This document shows positions 54,525 through 64,000 of a stretch of DNA of 64,000 bases, piece by piece. The notes below the pieces were generated by a model, which was not told where the DNA came from, made no database searches, and was given only the letters and a program-made list of their open reading frames with translations. Positions within the stretch are counted from its first letter, which is position 1, and every line of letters begins with the position of its first letter. This DNA comes from Lunularia cruciata. Taxonomy: Eukaryota; Streptophyta; Marchantiopsida; Lunulariales; Lunulariaceae. Location of the stretch: NCBI GenBank assembly GCA_948567375.1, contig OX419755.1, forward strand, positions 14,017,001-14,081,000, in the 5' to 3' direction. The position numbers and the translations under genes were made by a program.

Positions 54525-57500
54525 TGTAGAAGAGAGTTGCATTGGATGTCTCTCTAGCCATAATAATATCATATTGTTCAATGCATATCAATCACTTTGC
54601 AACATACTAAGGCTTTGGATCTTCACCAACAAATAAATATAGTAGGCACACCTAACACAACTAGGGTCCTCACTACACACTTATCAAATATACCATTGGA
54701 GTACCTATACCATATATGATATCCTTAGCTTCTTAGGTGCTTGTTTCTAGCACACTTTTTCCCCTATGGTTCCTTCAGACCCTAATTTGGTTTGTCTATC
54801 TTGGACATTGGGGATTTGTGAGCCTTGTGCTCTTTTCTCCTTTTGCACTTGTTGGTGCCTTGCACTCCCTTTCCTCTGGGGTACTGTTTTATATATTTTT
54901 GTTGGTTTATAAGCATAGTACTCAAAACAGGAGCAATTCTTGTCGGAGTAGCAAATACCATTGCCACCAAGAGCAAATAATATTATTATGTACCAAGTTT
55001 ACCCTCTAATGCTTTTATATCCTTGAACTTACAAATTTTGGTGTATTTTTATCATCATCATTTTTATTTTAGTGGTCTTGTTTGAGAGGTAATAAAATGA
55101 TCCTTGCATAAGAGAGAGGCATGGTTGTTTTACTGCTACATTCACCTCATCTTTTAGACCAAAAATCTAGATCACCTTATAATGCTCCCATGCATTGAAT
55201 CTTCAAATATGTGCAACAATAGTAGAAGCACATTACCGCTACTACTTCCACCCATCTACTAGATATACCTTAATAGAACATTATTATATAATTCAGGTAT
55301 ATCATTAGAGAACCTTATTATATAGTTAAGATATACCATTAGAGAACCGGTATTATAGTTTAGCATTAAGTTATTTTACTTCTTTATTTTACTTCTTTCA
55401 TGCTAGTTAGTCTTGAGGCTGTCATCTGATTAAGGCATTGCACTTCTTCCTTGGACCTTGGTGCTTTTTCTTTCCTTTATCACTTTTAACTACTTTATAT
55501 TTTATGATATATTATTTCACTTGGTCTTTCAATAGTACTTTGTATTTCAACTTAAAAATTTTACAAGTTTTTCTAAGACAAAAAAACTTAAGAGTACTGT
55601 TAACTTCAAGTGTGTAGATGTGATATTCAAAAGTTGTAGTTTGTAAACTACATATCAATTCAAATTTAAGATGTAATTGCTTGCTAATGATTGAAAAATG
55701 TAATTGAAAAAACCATTAAATAGGATAAATCAATGGATCTACATAATCAAAGAGGATATCTAATAAATTATTTAGAAAAATTGATTAGATACTTTAGTGT
55801 TTAAAAGCTTCTGAAATTTTATTTTATTATGGTAATTTAATTATTTTCCACTAAAATGATCAAGAAGATATTGAATTACTGTTATAATTAAAAATAAGGA
55901 AATTCCAATTTATCTTACAAACCATTGAATTTTATCTGAAAACTTCAATGAAATTCAAAATTCCAACATGAAATCCATAAAATCAAAATTAAATCTTGAA
56001 AATTACAACTCAGTATGAATTTCAGGTTTTTTTAATTTCATAAACTCCTTAAAATTTAAATATTTGAATTCAACTTTGTATTCAAATACATCTCTCAAAA
56101 ATCATTAAAATACTAAATTACAATTTTTAATATTTCGAAAATGACCTTTCTCAAACATCTAAAAATAATATTAAAATTTCAAAAATAATTCCCTAAATAT
56201 AAAAAAATTAATTCCTCAATAATCAGAGAACAAACTCCCTAAATATCCGGAGAGTTCACCTCAAAATTTAGATGAGCTCCATTACTTCCGGAGAGTTGAA
56301 CTTTCTCGGCTTCAGGCAAACTCCCCAAGTCTAGGAGCATGTTCATACTTAACTTTATTTAAACTTATCTTTTATTTAGAAATAATTACGCATGAAATAT
56401 TTCAAGTCCTGAAGAAAATTTCTCTGCCTTTCTTTGGTCGAAGGAAACTCGCTCTGAACTCGAGTGAGCTTTAGGAATTTCCGGTTTCTGATGATTTTCA
56501 GAAATAATAAAATGCTTTATACATTGTACTTTCTCTAGCTTTTACTCTATAAATTTTATTCTCTTTAAAACGTTATTAGTTTTAGTAATCATAGGTTAAA
56601 GGATAAGGACACAGAAATATTATTAGAGGTTTATTATTCACTTGACATGGTATCAAAAATACAATTACTAATTCTATTTATCTATTTGAATTGAATAAAA
56701 TTATCGTACCATAAGCTTAAAAATATGATTATTATCTTGAGATGATATGAAGAAGGGCTGAAAACATAATCACATCAAAATCATCTACACTTCATGTGAT
56801 TCCATTTAGTTTCAAGAGGAGTTTCATAGTCAATAAGTCAAATAGTTTACAGTGTAGTGTCGTATGAGGATTTTGAGTATAACATGATAAAGTTGAATCG
56901 TTTGTGAAAATAAAGTATACTTGAAGAGAAATATTTTCTCTACTTTCTTTGCTTCATTGAAATTCATCCTTCGTGTTTTCTACGCGGTCTCCCTTTCTTT
57001 CTTTGCTTACATATATATAAAATTAGAGGAAATTGGTTGAATATGTGGAGAGGAAAATTCCTGATGCACCTTGAAGTTTTCGAGGGAGTTCCTCAAAGTT
57101 TGGAGTGAATTCTGTAATGTAAACAGTTTATATAGAGATTTATTATATAGCTATAATAAATATAGAAATAATATTTTATATAGAGAAGATATTTATCTTG
57201 AGAAAAAAATAATATATATAAAACAGTTTATATAGAGAAATATCACTTGTTGATATATCTTCATTTTTGGAAATAATATTTGATAATTTATTTATCTTGT
57301 ATGAATTTTTTTCTCATATATTTCATGAAGTCTATTCTATGAAGATGAATTTTCACAAGTAAAAAGTTACTTGAAAATCTGGCGCAATTCTCCTAAAACT
57401 CAATGCGAGTTCCCGAAGTCGAAGGTTGTCTTTTGAAAGTTCGATGTGAAATTCTTGGAAGTTGAATATGGTCCTTCAAAAACTTTAGAATGAAATTTCA

Positions 57501-59079
57501 AACTCTCGAGTTGTAAACGAAAGCATTCCTTTTCATCTCCATCGAAATTTTAATACCAAATACAATCAAGATGGATCTGAGGCAGGGTGGAAGAATTCCC
57601 CTTTAGGGTAAAGCAGGATGGCATCCGAGACAAGCATTAAAAACTTTTTCCATGGGGATAAAGATGAACCTCGATGTTTTAGGGTAAATTCAGTCCTTTA
57701 CTGTACAAAGGACATTGATAACAATACAGTCTAGTTGTCCTCGTATTTCAGTGCTTAAGGGGATTGACTACATCCACGTCAAGCTTTAGGGTATTATTAA
57801 CTCTTTCCGTTAACTTGCAATACCGTTATGTCTAAGTGCCAAAGTTAGGATACTGGTGAGTCCATCTCCACAAATCGTCAGCATCGATAAGCTAAATAGT
57901 GGTAAATAATACCTGTTGGATGAAGGATGAATGAGGAAAATATAAAACTTGATATCAACATATAGAGAAAAGCGCCTTACATATTTTGTAAATGCATATG
58001 TTTGTTTTGGTAAGAGTAGAAAGTCATTTCAGGGGTGAAAAGGAGAAAATATATTAAAATCTTTCATTCTGCCTGCTGATGTATCTCATTTTGCCGCTCT
58101 GCTCTCCTATTTTGACGTTCACTTAGAAAAATGAGGAGACGCCATTTTCCTGATATATGCTACCTAGAACTCATTCATGATCCGAAAATAACTTGCTGCT
58201 TCACGATCTGTGGAATTTGGTGATTCATTTATTAGTGGAAGTGATGGTAATCAAAGTCAATAGTAATGGTATCTCTCCATCATATGTCCTCAACTAATGG
58301 TGACATGTCAATATTGACAATGGAGTATTTTATATCCAAGGCAAGATACACTTAGTCTAATTATATCTTAGCCTTGGCCATTGCTTTTGGGAGGTCATGT
58401 TAGTCAATGTAGTGATGACTATCTTTTCGTTAACATCTGTGGTTCACATACCTTCATCCCCTCAAGTCTGCTTGACTGCCCTGATTAGTTTAAACGAGAT
58501 GTTCCACACTCTTTACCTAGACTATAACTATATAGAACGGGCTAATAGTAATCAATAAATCCACTTGCGTACTCAAAAGCCCTGGCACTGATTTGGATGT
58601 AGGGATTTGTTTTTTCCCAACCGTTTAGAGTTCGTCGTATTACCTTTTCTTCTCCGTACACGGTAGTGTGTTGTTATACTTCCTTCATAAGGTGAATACA
58701 ATTTTGATCCATTTCAGATTCGACAATGACAGAAGCGTTGTGTACGCGTTTTAGGTGATTGATAGCTCGTCGCTTGCATGTACAGTAACATTATTCAACC
58801 ATCAATAGAACTATGTCAAAACATACTCCGTCCTCTGCTCTGAAAAGAGGTCCGTTGATTTTAGACGCGTGGCTGGCATGGGCTGCATAGGATGAAGCCA
58901 AGGTCGCCTCCCTCGTTGATGCCGTGTAACCAGTGAGATGAGTTTCCCGTTTCCGACTACTGTATTCCGTCCACGCGGTGTTCAGATTAACTGGCTGGAC
59001 TTAAAGATACAGTAATAGACTAAATGAGTAGACAAAATGAACATTGCTTCTTGAATCCCCATAGACTTCTGCAATACAA
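54525..59079. other. AT-rich intergenic DNA; possible Copia LTR end near 56647
   Basis: No gene supported. 55300-57400 is very AT-rich. CTTGACA followed by TGGTATCAAAAAT (56641-56660) looks like the end of a Copia-type LTR plus a mutated primer site, and the direct repeat AAACAGTTTATATAGAGA occurs at about 57122 and 57222. 57400-59070 is less AT-rich without a recognised frame. Confidence 0.4.
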
Positions 59080-59484
59080 TAACGTTGTCCGCAAAGTCCC
59101 TAAACATACTTTAAACTCGCGTTAGACGGTGAATATTCTCCAAGAGTGAAGTAGTTGTCCGCGAGTTCCAAAAATCTAACAGACATATCGAAATGATCCA
59201 CTTTTAGATTATGGCAAATTTGCACAGGAAACTCCTAAACGCCAGAGAGGGATTCCCGATCGGGAGCAAAAGATCCGTGCTGTCCGTACCTTACACTCTA
59301 TCACTCAATATGGTCATTTTCCTTTAAACATACCCAGCGCAGTCGCGAGTTTCACGCCCACTCCTTAAACATACACATCGTAATTGCGAGCTTTGACGCC
59401 AGTTTAATTTTTCATTTTACTTTGCGTCACGTCGTTTATTAGTGAGTTTGAAACACTCTCGTTGTTACTTTGCGGACAACGTTA
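59080..59484. mobile_element. MITE-like element with 18-bp terminal inverted repeats
   Basis: TAACGTTGTCCGCAAAGT (59080-59097) is matched exactly by its reverse complement ACTTTGCGGACAACGTTA (59467-59484), giving a 405-bp unit. If the outermost TA is the target duplication, the element has 16-bp repeats and a Tc1/mariner-like TA target. The inside has no coding frame but repeats the phrase (T)TAAACATAC followed by GCGAGTTT or GCGAGCTTT three times. Non-autonomous. Confidence 0.7.
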
Positions 59485-59489
59485 ATAAA

Positions 59490-60330
59490 TGGAGAGGTGG
59501 AATACACGAAAGGGTGAAACAAGAATCAAATCAACAACAATTTTCACTTTTCTATATCACATGTCTAGTAAGAACTCAAATCGGTCACCTTACCGAAGAG
59601 GCGATGGGTATTTGTTAGACACGAGTATTAAACACAAATTCCAGTGACAGGCCAAGATCTGGCATTTTACGCTAAAGGTCTCCATAAACTCGCGATGACG
59701 AGAGGAAAAAAGAACAACCTGCTTAGCATCCCAGGAGCTTCTTGAACGTAGAAACCCGGGAGCATGGAGCGAAGATAAGCCACTGTGGTGTAGACAGGTA
59801 CTTGTCGCCACAAAAGAAAATATCAATGCACAGAGTAGGACATGATCACATATTACACCTTATCGATTGTGTACCTGGAAATTGTTGCTATAAACTAAAC
59901 CTTTTGGTACGCATGGGCTTGAAGATCACAATTTAAGGATTATGGTAGCATCTTAAGTTGGGTCCCGCTGCAGTGAAATCCAGACGAGCAATCCAGACAA
60001 TTGAGACTCAAGAAACATAAACCGAGGCAATATAGTATAGTAATTGTAATATATATATTTCTCTCACAGTCTATTATAAAAGCACAATTGATGTTTACGG
60101 AAGCATAGTATCATGTCTATCAAGACCAGTCGACCCTAAGCGCCCATAATACTTTTAGGAGGTTTTTCGACTGTCTTATCGGCTAAACATTCACGTCGAT
60201 CCTAGCTACAGTAGCTATTCTATAGGCAGCCACATAATATGGACATGCATGTGAAAGTGGTGACATTTAGGCCTCTGATCACTAGATGTATTGTGATTGT
60301 GATTCATCTTGAGTCTCAAGTGAATCATAT
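59490..60330. other. Intergenic, no gene seen
   Basis: Short frames at 59590-59826 (minus) and 59742-59936 (plus) overlap and show no domain. Confidence 0.4.
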
Positions 60331-60333
60331 TGC

Positions 60334-61577
60334 TCAACCTATGCTCTTGGTATATGCATCTGCCTTCGCTTTGCAATTGAGATTCCGTACTAGGAGGTGG
60401 TTCAATAATACGAAAGTCGGAACAATTCCGGCATAGGCATAGAGGTGCCATAGCATTAGAGACCAGTCTCTCCAGGAGCATGGCTGCGGAGAACAAGACA
60501 AGACGCATTCAGAAACGCTTTACAGCAAAGTTTTCTCCACGGCTGATTGTGTTAAACTTCTTGTTGGTTCCCCGAGCAGTCGAGAACTCTTTTGAAAAAT
60601 ACAGACAGTTTCAAAGAAAGAAGGTGATGATCCACAAGTACTGTTCAGTTTAGACAAGTCCTATAATCATAAGATCGCTACGAATGAGAATGTAGTCCAA
60701 GAGATATATCAGCTCCTATGAACAATTTCAGAGATAGTAGATTGATTTGAAATAGTGTTCATAGTGCCGACCATGTAATATATCCTGACAGAGAATATTT
60801 TAGCTGACCCAAGATGGGTCAGCGGTCATTAGAACTATAAATGCTGAATAAAATATTGCGGACATACCCATGATTTTCCAAAGCTGAAGAGTCTTGCACC
60901 GAAGCCATGTGTCCCTCGATAATATTGCATCTGCCACAATTCGACGTTACAAACAAGGTTCATGCCTGAGTAAGTGACTGCCGGCATTATGCACACAATT
61001 GACTGAAATATTTCGATCACAAGCCATCCCGTACAAACTTCTGATGTGGTTTGCCGCTTGCAAAACAGGACTTGACTGGAACAGTGCTGAAACGAACTAA
61101 TCAAAAGTTGCAGTAGGTCCAAATCTCGGAGTGTCCTAGGATCTAATGCCGACTCATCCAGATATTTGTTCCAGCTACAGACTGATATTAAAACTGTCAC
61201 AGCTCTGAATCTCCCTTACTCCGGGGCAATTCTACGAACTCTGCCTCGTAGGAAATCTAATGTGCACGAGTCAGACTGCTCAAGCCTCACGTATACGGTC
61301 AGGATCATGACCAGGCACATCAGATTCAATCAATGGTTGAGGTAGCCAACAGTCCAAAAGCAGCAAATAAGACCGGGATAAGTATATCGGAATCAGAATG
61401 AAGCAACATAAATATCATCCAGTCTAAAATTTTCAAATCGATTATTATATGTACGGAAGTTCTTGATGGATCGAGAGATGAAACGTACGTGCAGTTCTTG
61501 TAGAAATCACCGCACAACATACAAATATCATCTGGTTGAACAACTGGAGGTACAACAGGTGATTGGTCACGATCCAT
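60334..61577 (-). CDS. Speculative three-exon gene for a small membrane protein
   Basis: Not recognised. Proposed exons on the minus strand are 61577-61489 (MDRDQSPVVPPVVQPDD, then CMLCGDFYKNC), 61174-60868 and 60483-60334, with introns GTACGT...CTGTAG (314 bp) and GTATGT...TCCGCAG (384 bp, with a good pyrimidine tract). Frames join correctly at both junctions and give 181 aa with two hydrophobic segments (around GWLVIEIFQSIVCIMPAVTY and LMLWHLYAYAGIVPTFVLLN). Support is only splice-site fit and frame; no homologue is known to me. It could equally be a non-coding or chance arrangement. Confidence 0.25.
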
Positions 61578-61579
61578 GA

Positions 61580-63180
61580 TTGCACACAGACAGTGGTTTC
61601 GAACTAGAGGATATGCGTAGACAGTTGTACTGCGTATAGAAAAGGAACTCTCCCAAAGCCTGCCAGTAACAAGGTTATCCGATGCACTACGGGGGTGAAT
61701 CTTATGCTCAGATGGTAGTGTCTTGTGTCGCAGATGATCGCGCAGTGAGTTGAGTAGTCACGATGACACCGTTATATATGGCGTAAAAAGAATAAATTCG
61801 GCATATCGTATCCAAGTAGTGCGTAGAGCTGTCATGAGAAAGGTTTAGCAAGTCAACAAGTTACGATTCAAAATAGTACCGTACTCTTCTTTTGTAGAGT
61901 CAATGGATGAGCATCTCAAGTCTACCACGTGCCCCCTAGTGACCACAGTCAACCAGACTCACCTTATCTTGGTTTCAGTTTGTTCCTCCATTAGAGTACC
62001 GTATATACGGCTTGAGAAACAAGTTGGAGCTACTACCGTAGCAAAGGACAGTTATACAGACCTAAATAGAATCAGCGCGTTTCCTATTGTGGAGGATTCT
62101 TGACATGTAAGCTATGGTTTGGCCTTTTTCCTCCTTAAGTTTAAGCTTGGGCTTCTGTTTCAAAGATATCGTCATGGCAGGTCTGTGGTCCTTGGAGACC
62201 CTTCTGTAGTCTTTCTAACGCATTCTGCCGTCTACATCTTCACCACCCAGTGATCCCTACAGTCCCATGATCAGATAGGAATCATGCTATGTGAACAGTC
62301 AGGTCTACGGGATACTTCCTTTCCATTAGACATCTCCCGGAAATTTACGATAAGTCCACAGAACCTGCACCATGTGGACTATATTACCAAAATGTAACTT
62401 ACCACGTAAATCACCTCCGGAGCACCGCATGCGGGAGTGAGCACTAAGATTTACCTATCTTCCAATGGTACAAGGAAAATGGATACAACCACGCGGGAAG
62501 CAAGTCCTGTAGATAACTGCGTTTGTTGAGAGAAACGGCTAATTCTGGAATGAACACTACTGATTCTCGCTTGACAGCATCGGTCTTGTGGTTACAGAAC
62601 GTTCATTACAATCTACTGCACAGGAATTAGCGCTACACAGTATGTAGGGTATAGCATTGTGAAACGGCTGACGCAGAGTAGCTTTGCATGCTTGTGAATC
62701 GTTTCTCGAACATGGCACTGCTTACCAAAGAGCGTAGAGAGCAAGAGTACTGACCTTGGGGTCAGACACATTAACCAATTGGAAATCCAAAAGTCAATCC
62801 GGATCCATTTGCTACTTTTGCACGTCTTGTAGTCCATAAGTGAGACATCGTTGATGCAAGTCTTCAGATGGTCGCTCTTAGGATTGACCACCGATTGAAA
62901 AATTGATTCAAACCTACGCGTTGACACATTCAAGAGCGACTGTCCATTTCATTGTTCAACTTTTAGTAACTCGTTTCCAAATTCACATGTTATGAAATAC
63001 CTTTCACCCATATGAGGCTAAATGGTCCTTCATAACATTAAAATTGCCGTCAGGAATGATTACAGTGATCCACAAATGACCGTTGACAAATAGCTAAATG
63101 AGTTCCCATCTGTCGAAAGTAATATCTGCACGTGACCGAGTTGGTGCAATAGTTGTTGTTCCACATCTTTTTATGGAATT
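61580..63180. other. Intergenic, no gene seen
   Basis: Frames at 61903-62103 (plus) and 62613-62933 (minus) have no domain or splice support. A 12-bp palindrome CCGTATATACGG lies near 61998. Nothing else is supported. Confidence 0.4.
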
Positions 63181-63675
63181 GTGCAGGCTCAAAATTTCTT
63201 CCATTTAAGTTCCAGCACTCCTTGCAATGTCATTGCTTTGTCCATTAGAACATGTGATTTTCTCTTGTAATTCTCTGATTTCAAATTTTCTTTTTTCATT
63301 TTCCATGATAAAATGGAGCTCTCCATTTTGAGAATTATTATTGGAGAATAGAAGAACCTTATCTTGAATTTGCCTTGAGTCTTCATATTAAATTTTACCT
63401 CCTCATCTTGAAGCTTGAGCGTACATACTCCAATGAAAGCGTTCCATCATGAGTGTTCAGTATACAAGAAATATAATTATAGCTTTCAAGAAGAGTATGG
63501 GAGAGTTTGATAATTGCCTTCCTAGACCCAAAACTTAGTTTGATAATTTATAGTTAGGGCACTGTGAATCTTTAACATAATTTATATGTTCAAAGATTCA
63601 AAGTGTCCAATATTCAAGGATTTTCCATTGTTTCTGTTTTCTTTTGTCCAGTATTTTGATATGCATACTCCAATT

Positions 63676-63987
63676 TCATTTGCTTTGAAACGTCTTGTGA
63701 TTCCGGATGAAGTTCAATAGTATCCGACATATCCTTTGATACATAACTGAAATCTGGCTGGGGGAATACTTTAACCAATTGACGAAGGGCTTCATTATCG
63801 TCTCCATTGTTTTCTCACCTGTCACTCTGGATAGAAGATCCTCCTTCTGAGAATAAATCTCCATCTTCCACATCCAATAATTAGTACCATCTACCTTCTT
63901 AGTGGCTATGGGCACATAACCTTTTGAAAAGGTAGCGCTGTCTCTGTATAAAGCAAAATGCAAACCGAGTACAAAGAGACTACACAC
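63676..63987 (-). pseudogene. Ty1/Copia gag remnant, cut by the window edge
   Basis: The minus-strand frame contains KKVDGTNYWMWKMEIYSQKE, with DLLSRVTGEK, the start of the Copia gag (DUF4219/UBN2-like) in which plant copies usually read K-L-x-G-x-N-Y-x-x-W. Downstream frames on the same strand (to about 63190) are Lys-rich and broken. No LTR or pol is visible inside the window. Confidence 0.6.
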
Positions 63988-64000
63988 AGAGGACCACGGC

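Noticed and set aside
62613-62933. 106-codon minus-strand frame
   Set aside because: No family resemblance, no hydrophobic or catalytic pattern, and no convincing start context.
1-64000. tRNA, rRNA or other structural RNA genes
   Set aside because: No cloverleaf with box A/B sequences or rRNA-like conserved block was recognised; tRNA-like words occur only as LTR primer sites.

Overview
The window is nuclear DNA of a land plant. The evidence is spliced genes with GT-AG introns, a class I cytosolic small heat-shock protein, a secreted 'root cap'-family protein, plant-type Ty3/Gypsy elements primed by the initiator-tRNA-Met type site TGGYATCAGAGC, and an AT-rich background full of nested retrotransposons. 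The R2-like LINE and the intron inside a class I sHSP gene make a non-seed plant (bryophyte or lycophyte/fern grade) plausible, but the lineage cannot be fixed from the sequence alone.

Layout. 1-0.57 kb holds the 3' tail of an R2-like LINE. 0.57-5.2 kb has no gene I can support. 5.57-6.32 kb (minus) is an intact two-exon sHSP gene with a TATA box and a heat-shock element. 8.04-9.41 kb (minus) is a decayed mannitol-dehydrogenase-family gene with at least four frameshifts. 10.1-13.3 kb (plus) is a larger LINE with a C2H2 finger, a reverse transcriptase and an apparent restriction-like endonuclease; it carries a run of 20 G in the RT. 14.4-24.2 kb and 36.8-42.2 kb are graveyards of an unclassified element family ('C'), invaded by solo LTRs of two families (LTR1 and LTR2). 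24-30 kb has no recognised gene but contains local tandem repeats. 30.48-32.14 kb (plus) is the root-cap-family gene. 42.32-54.52 kb is a complete but dead chromovirus (element A: LTR1 pair, matching 5-bp target duplications, chromodomain) split by a second LTR element (D, LTR2, minus strand), which itself contains a third Gypsy element (B, LTR3). 54.5-64 kb holds a probable 405-bp MITE, a speculative spliced membrane-protein gene on the minus strand, and a Copia gag remnant at the right edge.

Insertion order can be read from the junctions. C copies are the hosts for LTR2 insertions; LTR2 copies are hosts for LTR1 insertions and for another LTR2; and an LTR2 element also sits in an LTR1 element. 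The two families were therefore active over overlapping periods. Solo LTRs show that recombination has been removing internal regions.

The most interesting signal is in LTR1. Its U3-like part carries arrays of GAAnnTTC modules, including one perfect four-unit heat-shock element, 40-240 bp upstream of a TATAAATA box. This is the layout of a heat-inducible promoter and suggests a heat-responsive Gypsy chromovirus family, analogous in logic to the heat-activated Copia element ONSEN. LTR2 carries an inverted pair of W-box cores. Other items worth checking are the R2-like LINE in a plant, the mannitol-dehydrogenase relic (a family known mostly from bacteria and fungi) and the unclassified C family.
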